Assembly: GCF_002160755.1 (NCBI RefSeq)
Contig: NZ_NFLE01000008.1
Span: 58,555 to 122,554 of the forward strand
DNA from: Lachnoclostridium sp. An14
GTDB lineage: Bacteria; Bacillota; Clostridia; Lachnospirales; Lachnospiraceae
DNA length: 64,000 bases
Direction: 5' to 3'
Part shown: positions 17,801-24,229 of the stretch, piece after piece
How positions within the stretch are numbered: the stretch's first letter is position 1
How the letters are laid out: every line of letters begins with the position of its first letter
Notes under the pieces: model-generated
What the model saw: only the letters and a program-made list of their open reading frames with translations
What the model was told of the DNA's origin: nothing
The model's database searches: none
Program-made: the position numbers and the translations under genes

Positions 17801-18442
17801 ACGGTGCGGGATGGGTCGGAAGATCCTTCCGGACGATACAGGATTTCCACGGTACGCACAGAAGTAAACGGTGTGCCGGGGGAGAACGCGGAGTCTGCAG
17901 TCAGCGGAACCATAGGGACGGCAGGACGGTCCATGAGAGCCAGAGTGGCCTTTTATCACCGGATGGAGCCGGGGCTTGGAGATATGGTGATCAAAAAAAC
18001 GGTGGAACCGGACTGGGAGAGCAATACGTTCCTTTATGAAATTACAGGAACAGACGGGAGCGTGTTTTATACCAGCGTGACCGTTCCCGCGGGGGAGAGA
18101 GAGGCGGAACAGACTCTCCATGGAATCCCGGCAGGAGTGTATACGGTGACGGAAATGGAGCATATGCGCTATGAAAGCGGTCAGGCTGCGGTCAAGAAGG
18201 AGATTTTTTCGGAGGGGACGAAAGAGCAGAATACGTTCTGTTTTGACGGCTGGAAACAGTCTTCCGGATACTTTTCCGATACGGCCTCTGTGCTGATGAA
18301 GGTGGCGGAGGAAGGTCAGTATGCCCCTGAGACTTCAGAAGATGACGGGGTCCGTGTGGAGAAGACGGAAATTTTCCTGTTCCGAAGGGATGATGAGGAT
18401 GGAGACGGTCCGCAGCAGACGGATCCCTCTGAGGACATTTGA
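14813..18442 (+). CDS. Large acidic secreted surface protein
   Basis: 1209 residues. The N terminus (RRKIRRRIAAFLAVCMVATSC..AFA) is a signal peptide with cleavage likely after Ala31; VATSC25 could alternatively act as a lipobox. Residues about 40-190 are a folded region. Residues about 196-465 are a low-complexity Glu/Pro/Thr/Gly stretch with recurrent PEPGETE and ETEP units, a flexible stalk. The rest is a series of beta-sandwich-like segments (for example GDMVIKKTVEPDW..., TLHGIPAGVYTVTE) of the Cna-B/SpaA collagen-binding-stalk style. No LPxTG motif or C-terminal membrane helix is seen. It is first in an operon with sipW and a TasA-like gene. The RBS is GGTGGAGG and the promoter lies about 100 bp upstream. 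Precise function unknown. Confidence 0.85.
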   Translation: MKKIRRKIRRRIAAFLAVCMVATSCTQVAFAVADDSAVSEETTVFQLDGDHLRAEMEMAIQKGNRFEEDAVFYTDDAMQKGLYQYLLEQESLYEVQWEQEWKATCSNAVPSPCELTILVRPDFEELATGSELRLYEEMENGAYPGYRMTGREQVIFLLRNLGDEETVCQIEVDGRKSPEIIVPGKSALLGDLATPSELEETEESSAVEISDPEVPGAEKPGAEETAGNADNAGGESETPEPDGPETDETEPAETQPETSEEPEEPGTDETESGETEPEGTEESKPEPGETEGAAPEPGETESGESEPEPVIPEETEGNGPDTGESEAGNPETGETGNDKPDTEETDTSEPDDTDSGNSQTDESEKTENTESEGSETGGEVSGTGESGTEQGGSAETWGTGGESAPQQSDTPNFSENQAPFVGNAGNTDDAHLGDNGETEYSEEIRETEIGEETGEEIGEETAGYEEELLSLRMETSSGMSGAVLEPVLAAFFEEIPQEPEKTMPEEERVLSLAAYVTDLEGLNLDGVWEPVEIFYEVTEDSAAEFHSCPFEIQMEQAPEKWESMGTPSIEEGGSWEGSLPEGSYRVRKFAEETGVETGWSGGQGGHIVSDPDGTEWWKFQVAEGSETVLVCKDTYFDPDERYVLSVTAQTGEGAGTEIQFPFEIELEGISETVQTVSYQVGEEIFTKDTADGSAFLQVQLADGETLRIQDLPRNTRYSIAEPVQTETLYAAVGVENQTDGTDTGDGDGVLIQDVDLIWHYERKTEIAAAIPVQLQVETGYKAPDNRSPETYLLSLVALEDGVERPYDGVYYVNGVQAEKREFEDFDGKEIPCFEMTAFGGAEGADEVLLELAADGENREDLELAVRVMDGKEATGIQWALDGEVLERDSFISPAFSPAESASILCTMEYREPSLEITQQMEGADSQAPGVLAAYEIELKREGEPFDAAELESIQVYTGTDGEPGDSGESQPFENGKFSVPLNGWLYLTGMPEGTDYTVRDGSEDPSGRYRISTVRTEVNGVPGENAESAVSGTIGTAGRSMRARVAFYHRMEPGLGDMVIKKTVEPDWESNTFLYEITGTDGSVFYTSVTVPAGEREAEQTLHGIPAGVYTVTEMEHMRYESGQAAVKKEIFSEGTKEQNTFCFDGWKQSSGYFSDTASVLMKVAEEGQYAPETSEDDGVRVEKTEIFLFRRDDEDGDGPQQTDPSEDI

Positions 18443-18469
18443 TGAAAGGATAAAGAGGGAGGAACGGAT

Positions 18470-18991
18470 GTGACAGGGATCATTACAAAATTTTGCAATG
18501 CAGTTTCCATGCTGATGATCGCAGGCTGTATCGCTATCGTCGCGGCGCTGCTGGCTCCCAAGCTGGCGGGGCGGGAAGTGTTCGCGGTCATGAGCGGCAG
18601 TATGGAGCCGTATTACCACGTGGGAAGTGTGGTGTATGTGGATAAAGGAGTGGCCCCGGAGGACATTCAGGCCGGGGATGTGATTACGTTCCGGAAAACG
18701 GACGAGCTGGTGGCGACTCACCGGGTAGTGGAGGCGGACGCAGAAAACCGGCAGTTTGTGACAAAAGGAGATGCCAACGAGGACCAGGATTTGGCTCCGG
18801 TTTCTTTTGACGACATGGTGGGGAAAGCCGGCCTTTCCATCCCTTTGGTGGGGTACATCTCTCTTTATATCGGTACCCGGAAAGGAATGATTATGATTGC
18901 GGGTGTGGTGGTATGTTTTATCCTGCTGCAGCTCATACCGGAGATTTTAAAGCCGGAGGAGGAAGAAAAGGAGGACGGAGCGAATGCGTAA
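18470..18991 (+). CDS. sipW: SipW-type signal peptidase I
   Basis: Membrane signal peptidase of the ER/archaeal type that processes TasA/CalY-like precursors. 173 residues. An N-terminal membrane helix (about 10-32) precedes the catalytic SGSMEP (Ser44). His84 (ATHRVV) replaces the usual lysine. GDANEDQD supplies the conserved acidic residues, and a second helix (about 136-157) and an acidic tail follow. The start is GTG 18470 with GAGGGAGG 7 bp upstream; the ATG two bases before it runs straight into TGA. It lies 27 bp after the large surface protein and overlaps the next gene by 8 bp, a translationally coupled operon. Confidence 0.93.
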   Translation: MTGIITKFCNAVSMLMIAGCIAIVAALLAPKLAGREVFAVMSGSMEPYYHVGSVVYVDKGVAPEDIQAGDVITFRKTDELVATHRVVEADAENRQFVTKGDANEDQDLAPVSFDDMVGKAGLSIPLVGYISLYIGTRKGMIMIAGVVVCFILLQLIPEILKPEEEEKEDGANA

Positions 18992-19631
18992 GATCAATCA
19001 GTGGCTGAAAAAAAGAAACGTGTTCTTTATGGCAGCTGGGTTTGCCGTCCTCTCCGCAGGAGTGTCCCTGGCGTTATTTACAGACGGGGAGACAAAGGCT
19101 AACATGATCCGTACCGGAAAGGTGGATATAACCGTGGAGGAAACGCTGTCCGGACTGGAGCAGAGAAATATTGCTGTTTCCAGCACGGGACGGTCTCCGT
19201 GTTATGTGCGGATGCGGGTGAATGTGCCGGTAGTGGCGGGGACGGACGCAGAGGGAACGGAATGGTTTACGCCTGCTGTGACCTATATGAATGGCGACGG
19301 TTCCTGTTCCGTGGACGGGAAGACCTGGAATGAGTGTTCTTCCGGGACAGTTATCCGTCCCGGTGAGAATTCTTCCCCGGATGTGCGGGAGGCACAGTGG
19401 GTGAAGATGGATGACGGCTATTGGTATCTGTCTGAACCGCTGGAAACGGGAGAACGGGCTGTTTTGTGTGACAAAGTGAACTTCCGCTCTGAGGTGCCGG
19501 CGGGAATTTCTAAAGATCAGCTTTCCGTAATCGCCTACGCGGAGGCCATTCAGCTGGATAATGTGGAAGTAGATGGAGAGTCCGGAGCTGACGCTGCCTA
19601 CGCCGCGTTCAGACAGTTAAAGAGAAACTAA
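18984..19631 (+). CDS. TasA/CalY-like SipW-dependent exported protein
   Basis: 215 residues. The N terminus (RNVFFMAAGFAVLSAGVSLALFTD) is the SipW-cognate class of signal peptide, followed by GKVDITVEE as in TasA/camelysin proteins. The mature part is a beta-rich domain with CYVRMRVNVPVV and a C-terminal AYAEAIQLDNV motif. It overlaps sipW by 8 bp, which supports SipW as its peptidase. Unlike the canonical TasA-like gene downstream, it belongs to the surface-protein operon and is more divergent; it may be an accessory or anchor subunit, like TapA in Bacillus. That comparison is by arrangement only. Confidence 0.85.
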   Translation: MRKINQWLKKRNVFFMAAGFAVLSAGVSLALFTDGETKANMIRTGKVDITVEETLSGLEQRNIAVSSTGRSPCYVRMRVNVPVVAGTDAEGTEWFTPAVTYMNGDGSCSVDGKTWNECSSGTVIRPGENSSPDVREAQWVKMDDGYWYLSEPLETGERAVLCDKVNFRSEVPAGISKDQLSVIAYAEAIQLDNVEVDGESGADAAYAAFRQLKRN

Positions 19632-19656
19632 AAAAATTTAAGAAAATTGTATAGAA

Positions 19657-19698
19657 TGGCTGATTTATAACCGGGAAGTAACCGGCAGCCGATATACT
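19657..19698 (+). promoter_or_regulatory. Triple direct repeat operator and -10 box of the TasA-like gene
   Basis: TGGCTGA (19657-19663), TAACCGG (19668-19674) and TAACCGG (19679-19685) recur every 11 bp. Seven bp later comes TATACT (19693-19698). Repeat sequence, period and distance to the -10 box match the site at 14673-14714. Confidence 0.7.
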
Positions 19699-19769
19699 GA
19701 AGAAGTATTGAAACAGGACGTCAAAAAAATTTACATAAAGACGTAAATAAAAAGATGGAGGAATCTAAT

Positions 19770-20468
19770 ATGAAGAAAAGAACGAGACTTGCGGTAGCTG
19801 CGGTATCTTTAGGCGCGCTGATGACAGTGGGCGGAACTCTGGCCTGGTTCACAGACACTGAGGAAGTGACTAACGTTGTTACCATGGGAAAGGTTGACAT
19901 CACTCTTTCTGAGACTGGAATGGGCAGTGGCATGACCGAGGACGGCGGATTGATCATGGAAAATATCATGCCGGGAGACAAGCGCTACAAAGAGGCGAAA
20001 GTGGACAATGTTGGAAATGATGCTTATGTGAGAGCGAAAGTGATCGTTACCAGCGGAAACGCAGGCGTTATGAATACCTTTGTAGATGGCCATGCCGACA
20101 ATGATCTGCAGATGCTTGATTTCCAGAATCAGCCTTACAGCGTGGACTGGGAGCGTGTAGTTCTGGAGGATGGTACCGTTGGATTCCAGACGATTTACTA
20201 CTATGAGAATGATGCGACCGGCGATGTGTTCAAGAAGGATGCTGCTACCTGGAATCCCTTCATGGGATTTGCGGTTCCCGGCAGCTGGGACAATGCTCTG
20301 GCAGAGGCTGGATTTAACGTGAAATTCGTAGCTGAGGCAGTGCAGGCAGACAATATGGGCTCCGCAGAGGAAGCATGGGCAGGATTCGAGCAGAGCGAGC
20401 ATAAAGATCTGGAAGGCGCAGGCACCGCAGAGGATGCACACGGAACGAACGAGATCGTTATTGAGTAA
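19770..20468 (+). CDS. TasA/CalY-family matrix fibre protein
   Basis: 232 residues. The signal peptide (MKKRTRLAVAAVSLGALMTVGGTLAWFTD) is the textbook SipW-dependent form. It is followed by NVVTMGKVDITLSE, IMPGDKRYKEAKVDNVGNDAYVRAKV and KFVAEAVQADN, the conserved blocks of TasA/camelysin. Such proteins assemble into extracellular fibres or act at the surface. The open frame begins 15 bp earlier, but ATG 19770 has GGAGG (19757-19761) at the right distance. It has its own promoter with the shared operator and its own terminator, so it can be made in excess of the upstream operon. Confidence 0.92.
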   Translation: MKKRTRLAVAAVSLGALMTVGGTLAWFTDTEEVTNVVTMGKVDITLSETGMGSGMTEDGGLIMENIMPGDKRYKEAKVDNVGNDAYVRAKVIVTSGNAGVMNTFVDGHADNDLQMLDFQNQPYSVDWERVVLEDGTVGFQTIYYYENDATGDVFKKDAATWNPFMGFAVPGSWDNALAEAGFNVKFVAEAVQADNMGSAEEAWAGFEQSEHKDLEGAGTAEDAHGTNEIVIE

Positions 20469-20477
20469 TCGAAAAGG

Positions 20478-20503
20478 ATCCCGCCCGATTGGGCGGGATT
20501 TTT
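20478..20503 (+). terminator. Terminator after the TasA-like gene
   Basis: Stem ATCCCGCCC / GGGCGGGAT with GATT loop, followed by TTTTTA. Confidence 0.93.
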
Positions 20504-20504
20504 A

Positions 20505-20660
20505 TGTAGCAGGAAACGGGATTCCCTACTACATGATACCTCCGGCGGGAGGCATACTTCACGCATAGGGAACTGGCTGCTGGAGCACTCCGCGCATAGG
20601 AAACTGGCTGCTGACACAGCTGCGTTCCGGCGTGCGAGGGACCAGCAGCGCACACTTTTT
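20505..20660 (+). repeat. Intergenic repeat family A, copy 2 (internally duplicated)
   Basis: Starts with a hairpin GTAGCAGGAAA / TTCCCTACTAC. The core CCTCCGGCGGGAGGC (20539-20553) follows, then ATAGGGAACTGGCTGCTG, a second partial copy CTCCGCGCATAGGAAACTGG, and the GTTCCGGCGTGCGAG and CAGCGCACAC modules. It ends in TTTTTT just before the LAKTG-protein leader. Confidence 0.75.
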
Positions 20661-20730
20661 TACAGAGAGCAAATCCGGAAAAACAGGCGGGCCTTTCCGG
20701 AAAAATGGCAACGGGAGAGGAGAAAGGGCG

Positions 20731-21633
20731 ATGAGATGGAAGTGGATGCGCCGGGCAGTGGCCGGCGTGAGTGTGGGGACGTTGCTGGCAGTAGGAAATG
20801 TCCAGGCGTTTGCCGCCGCCGTACAGCCGCAGCAAACTTCGGAAGTCCGGTTTGACGGCCGGTACGAGGGAGGTTTTACGGTGGAGGCTCAGGACAACAA
20901 TCTGTTTGCTGGCATGAAGGAGCTGATGCCGGGGGCGATGGTAAAAAATACGGTAAATATCCGCAACAACAGCAGCCAGAGCCTGACCTTTTACGTAAAG
21001 GCCTATCCCGACTACACTGCCGTGGGAGATGGAGCCAGCCGGGATGGCGGTCCGGTGGTGACGGAGGCAGGCAAGACATTTATGGACGGGCTGCTGGATA
21101 TGATGAAGATGAATATTACCACAGAAGGCGGGATTTACCTTTATGGGAACGCTGGATTTACCATGCCGGCGTCGGCGAAAGGAACGGAATTTGAGACCAA
21201 TGATTACGGCATTACAATCGGCGCGGTACCGGCGAAGTCCAGCCGGACGCTGACCATCACCATAAAACTTCCCGGTCCTGAAATGGGAAATGAGTACGCG
21301 GACACGTTTGACGCCGTGGACTGGGTGTTCTACGTGGAAGGCACGGAGGGCGGCTCTGAACCCGGCAATGAACCGGGTGGGAGCGGCGGAACCGGAAACT
21401 CCTCTGGCGGCCCTGGGGTGATTACCATTTCCGAAGGGGAGGTGCCTCTGGCACCGGGAGGAGGCCCTGGGGATGTGAATATCGTGATTGACGAGGATGC
21501 CATCCCTCTTGACGCTCTGGCCAAAACGGGCGGTCCGGTTCTGTATCTGCGGCAGGCGGCATCGGTACTGGCTCTCCTTCTTGGCGGACTGGCGGTGACG
21601 GCTTATGCCAGAAAAAAACAGGATCAGTCATAG
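20731..21633 (+). CDS. LAKTG-anchored cell-wall surface protein
   Basis: 300 residues. A signal peptide (MRWKWMRRAVAGVSVGTLLAVGNVQAFA) is followed by a beta-sandwich region (RFDGRYEGGFTVEAQDNN; MVKNTVNIRNNSSQSLTFYVKAYP) and a Gly/Pro-rich linker (about 220-258). The C terminus is a sortase signal: LAKTG (263-267), a hydrophobic stretch of about 24 residues and RKKQDQS. The open frame extends 33 codons upstream, but ATG 20731 has GGAGAGGAG and a proper signal peptide behind it. It lies upstream of a sortase gene that could attach it. The TasA-like neighbour suggests this is the wall anchor or an accessory of the fibre. Confidence 0.88.
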   Translation: MRWKWMRRAVAGVSVGTLLAVGNVQAFAAAVQPQQTSEVRFDGRYEGGFTVEAQDNNLFAGMKELMPGAMVKNTVNIRNNSSQSLTFYVKAYPDYTAVGDGASRDGGPVVTEAGKTFMDGLLDMMKMNITTEGGIYLYGNAGFTMPASAKGTEFETNDYGITIGAVPAKSSRTLTITIKLPGPEMGNEYADTFDAVDWVFYVEGTEGGSEPGNEPGGSGGTGNSSGGPGVITISEGEVPLAPGGGPGDVNIVIDEDAIPLDALAKTGGPVLYLRQAASVLALLLGGLAVTAYARKKQDQS

Positions 21634-21670
21634 GACAGCCGCAGGCAAAAAACAGACGGTGCTGAAAGAG

Positions 21671-21723
21671 ACGGGACGAAACAGCCGGAGATTAGAAAAA
21701 CTCCGGGGCGTCCCGCCTTTTTA
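21671..21723 (+). terminator. Terminator after the LAKTG protein gene
   Basis: Two-part stem GGGACG..CCGGAG / CTCCGG..CGTCCC (21673-21714), followed by GCC and TTTTT. Confidence 0.8.
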
Positions 21724-21727
21724 CTGT

Positions 21728-21888
21728 GAAAGCCCCGGATGGCGGCGATATAGATGGGCGCGCTCGCGCGCACAGATATATCGGCATCAGACGGGCCAGA
21801 CGGTATGAGAAAGTAGGGCGGTAGCCCGGATTTCGAATACCGCCGGCAGATGGCGGGAACGCCGTAGGTGTGGGGCCATCTGGCTTTC
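21728..21888 (+). ncRNA. Candidate multi-helix structured RNA upstream of sortase
   Basis: A closed junction can be drawn by hand. P1 is GAAAGCC (21728-21734) with GGCTTTC (21882-21888). P2 is GATG (21738-21741)/CATC (21785-21788), then CGATATA/TATATCG (21746-21752, 21777-21783), capped by GCGCG-CTCG-CGCGC (21758-21771). P3 is GGCGGTA/TACCGCC (21817-21823, 21838-21844). P4 is CAGATGGC/GCCATCTG (21847-21854, 21875-21882), sharing one G with P1. No coding potential is evident, and no known riboswitch class was recognised. It lies 25 bp before the sortase ATG, so it may be a leader or part of the preceding 3' region. Confidence 0.5.
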
Positions 21889-21913
21889 ATGATTGAGATG
21901 ACAGGAGAGAGCG

Positions 21914-22660
21914 ATGGAAAGACAAAGGAAAGTGAGAAGGAGACGGGCGTTGGATATGCTGTTTCGGTGTCTTCTTCTGGCAGTGCTTGTGATGATTCCC
22001 GTCTGCGGGTATGAGGGATACAAGTATTACCGGGCATGGCAGGACTATGAAAATACTCCGGAGATGTCAGAGATTCCTGCCACCCAGGAGCTGGAGATTC
22101 TAGAAGGAGATCCGGAAGTCTGGCCGGACAGCAGCCTTTTTGTGGAGCGGAACCGGGCAGAATTTAAAAGCGGGGATTTGCGTTTGGTGATTCCCAGGAT
22201 GGGGGTGGAGGACGAGGTGATGGACGGTACGGACCGTTCCGCCCTGAAAAAGGGGCCGGGGCTTTACACCGTAGCCCAGATGCCTTCCATTGATCCACAG
22301 GTGCGGGCCAACACCAGCATAGCCGCCCACCGGGCAGGCTACGGGCGGTACGGGAACCTCTTTCGGGAGGTAGAGACGTTAAAGGACGGGGATCTGTGTT
22401 ATCTCCAAGACCGTCAATGGATCTACGTCTACCGGTACGGAAAGACCAGAATCACCGTGCCGGAGGACATCTCTGTACTCTATTTGCAGGATGTCCCCTG
22501 TCTCACCCTGACCTCCTGCCATCCTCTGGGCGAAAACAGCCAGAGAATTGTGGTGACCTGTCCCCAGATGGGGGCGTTTCCGGTGACGGAGGACTTCCCT
22601 TATCCGGTGACGGAGGAGGAATTGGAGGCATGGCTGGAGGCGGCAGAACCAGCTCCCTGA
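21914..22660 (+). CDS. Sortase (class D/E-like)
   Basis: Membrane-anchored cysteine transpeptidase that attaches LPxTG-like proteins to the cell wall. 248 residues. A basic N terminus and one membrane helix (about 14-31) precede the catalytic beta-barrel with His139 (IAAHRAGYG), Cys202 (LTLTSCHP) and Arg211 (SQRIVVT). The spacing is normal. An RBS AGGAGAG lies 8 bp before the ATG. The nearest upstream gene on this strand encodes an LAKTG protein, the likely substrate. Subclass is inferred only from the TLTSC motif. Confidence 0.92.
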   Translation: MERQRKVRRRRALDMLFRCLLLAVLVMIPVCGYEGYKYYRAWQDYENTPEMSEIPATQELEILEGDPEVWPDSSLFVERNRAEFKSGDLRLVIPRMGVEDEVMDGTDRSALKKGPGLYTVAQMPSIDPQVRANTSIAAHRAGYGRYGNLFREVETLKDGDLCYLQDRQWIYVYRYGKTRITVPEDISVLYLQDVPCLTLTSCHPLGENSQRIVVTCPQMGAFPVTEDFPYPVTEEELEAWLEAAEPAP

Positions 22661-22694
22661 AAATCTCCCTAAAAAGTGTGGGAATCCGCGCGGA

Positions 22695-22712
22695 AAACGC
22701 GAAACCGCGTTT
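22695..22712. terminator. Possible shared terminator between convergent genes
   Basis: AAACGCG / CGCGTTT hairpin with an AAAC loop between the sortase and DUF2000 stop codons. There is no long T run, so the terminator call is weak. Confidence 0.4.
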
Positions 22713-22720
22713 ATCTCTCT

Positions 22721-23143
22721 CTACCGCAGCAAAGCCAAATTCCCCGTCAGCCGGTTGACCTTCTTTTTTGCCCCGCAGATGGCGATGCCTAAATAGTTCA
22801 GATCCCCGTCGCCGGCGTCCCTCATTTTTTCTGTAAATTCCCCGTAGGTTTTGCACCCCTGGGCCAGGTCGGAGAAATCTACTACGGTCAGATCGGAAAA
22901 ATCCGGTTCGTAAAGCCGTTTCCGGATGGACTTTATGCGTTCTTTATCTCCCTTTAAGATGGGCACCGGGAATTCGATGATGTCCAGGTGTTCCCGCCCG
23001 GCCTGGTCTGTCACGTCCTGGCCCACCACCTGGGGCAGCTGTTTTCCCAGGGTGATGCCCAGGATGGCTGCCGCGTTGGCGATGAGGCCGGCGGGCAGGC
23101 TGGCATCCAGGATCATCACGCACTTTTCATTCTGTAAATCCAT
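22721..23143 (-). CDS. DUF2000 family protein
   Basis: 140-residue DUF2000 protein (MILDASLPAGLIANAAAILGITLGKQLPQVVGQDV; a peptidyl-tRNA-hydrolase-like fold with unknown activity). The C-terminal block is DGDLNYLGIAICGAKKKVNRLTGNLALLR. The open frame extends far upstream, but only because it shadows the AraC gene. ATG 23143 has AAGGGG in front and overlaps the AraC stop codon (TAATG), so the two are translationally coupled. AraC regulator plus DUF2000 is a recurring bacterial pair; the biochemical role is not established. Confidence 0.85.
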   Translation of the reverse strand: MDLQNEKCVMILDASLPAGLIANAAAILGITLGKQLPQVVGQDVTDQAGREHLDIIEFPVPILKGDKERIKSIRKRLYEPDFSDLTVVDFSDLAQGCKTYGEFTEKMRDAGDGDLNYLGIAICGAKKKVNRLTGNLALLR

Positions 23144-24051
23144 TATGATTCCCCTTCTTTCTTCTGTTTTGACAGGTTTTGAGATTCCATATCTTCCTGT
23201 GAATCCTTGTGGGATTTCTGACTTTTTGCCCTTGGCGCCCGGTCGGAAAAGATGTCCCGGTAGACGCCGGGGGCCAGGCCGATGAAACGGCTGAAATAGT
23301 TGGTAAAATGGCTCTGATCGGAAAATCCCGTCTCCATAGCGGCCTCCGCCGGCTGCATTCCCTGTCTCAAAAGGGCCTTCGCCTCGCTGACGCGCACGGT
23401 TTCCAGATAGCGGTAGGGGGTGATCCCCTTTTCCTTTGTAAATGCCCGCAGCAGGGCGGATTTGCTTAAGCCCGCGTAGCGGCAGATCTGGTCCAGGTAG
23501 ATCCGTTCCCGGAAATGCTGGCGGATGAATTCGCAGGCCCGCTCGATTTCCTGGCGGCACTCCGGCACGGAGCGGTCAAATGGCTGGCCGTGGTTCTGGA
23601 TCAGGGCGGAGAGGAGAAACAGCAGGTTTTCCTCCTTTGCCAGGCCGGAGGCGCCGTCCATCACCATGTGGTGAAGGGGACGCAGGAGACAGGCCAGATC
23701 CCCATCCCGGATGACGTTTGCGGAAAAGCCGGGCAGCTCCCGCTTTCCCGTTACCTCCTCCGCCAGCTCCACCATCACCGCCTTGGAAATGTTGAAACCG
23801 CGGTAGTCAAAGGCCCCGCCGCCGCTCTGGACGCAGGCGTGGCTGTCTCCGGGGTGGAACAGGAGGATGTGGCCGGGCCCGATGGCGTACTCCTTGTGTT
23901 TGCAGGAGAGCAGCCGCGTTCCCTTCTCCACGAATCCGATGACGTAGTGATCGTGGAAATGGTTGGGAAAGGGCTGCGCGATCCCTTCAAACCGGTAGGC
24001 CTCGATCCGCAGTTCCTCATCGTAGACGACCGTTCTTGTCTCTTTTTTCAT
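23143..24051 (-). CDS. AraC-family transcriptional regulator
   Basis: 302 residues. An N-terminal cupin-like effector domain (NHFHDHYVIGFVEKG...LLFHPGDSHAC) is followed by a C-terminal pair of helix-turn-helices (about 175-275: ICRYAGLSKSALLRAFTKEKGITPYRYL and AAMETGFSDQSHFTNYFSRFIGLAPGVYR). The C-terminal 30 residues are a charged tail. The start has AAAGGAGG upstream and a promoter AAGACA-N17-TACAAT (plus 24075-24103). It is coupled by overlap to the DUF2000 gene, probably its main target. Confidence 0.93.
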   Translation of the reverse strand: MKKETRTVVYDEELRIEAYRFEGIAQPFPNHFHDHYVIGFVEKGTRLLSCKHKEYAIGPGHILLFHPGDSHACVQSGGGAFDYRGFNISKAVMVELAEEVTGKRELPGFSANVIRDGDLACLLRPLHHMVMDGASGLAKEENLLFLLSALIQNHGQPFDRSVPECRQEIERACEFIRQHFRERIYLDQICRYAGLSKSALLRAFTKEKGITPYRYLETVRVSEAKALLRQGMQPAEAAMETGFSDQSHFTNYFSRFIGLAPGVYRDIFSDRAPRAKSQKSHKDSQEDMESQNLSKQKKEGES

Positions 24052-24074
24052 GGCGGCCCTCCTTTCCTGTGGTT

Positions 24075-24103
24075 ATTGTACCGCGGGGGAGGGGAAATGT
24101 CTT
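24075..24103 (-). promoter_or_regulatory. Promoter of AraC-DUF2000 operon
   Basis: Minus strand AAGACA (plus 24098-24103), 17-bp spacer, TACAAT (plus 24075-24080), 24 bp before the ATG. Confidence 0.55.
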
Positions 24104-24149
24104 GTAAAATATCTTCGTGTTGAGCGCGGTTGGGGGGATTTGAGAGAGG

Positions 24150-24196
24150 AAAAAGGGGAGAGGCCATGGCTTGCAGACTGTGCCATGCCCTCTCCC
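24150..24196 (-). terminator. Terminator of the minus-strand acid-sugar operon
   Basis: On the minus strand: stem GGGAGAGGGCATGGC / GCCATGGCCTCTCCC followed by CTTTTTCC. It lies 34 bp after the SAF-domain gene and separates it from the AraC gene. Confidence 0.9.
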
Positions 24197-24229
24197 AGGT
24201 ATAATTTGAATATTGTTATGAAAATGAAT

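Noticed and set aside
23144..23560. N-terminal extension of the DUF2000 protein
   Set aside because: It overlaps the AraC coding region in another frame; the ATG at 23143 has an RBS and matches the family length.
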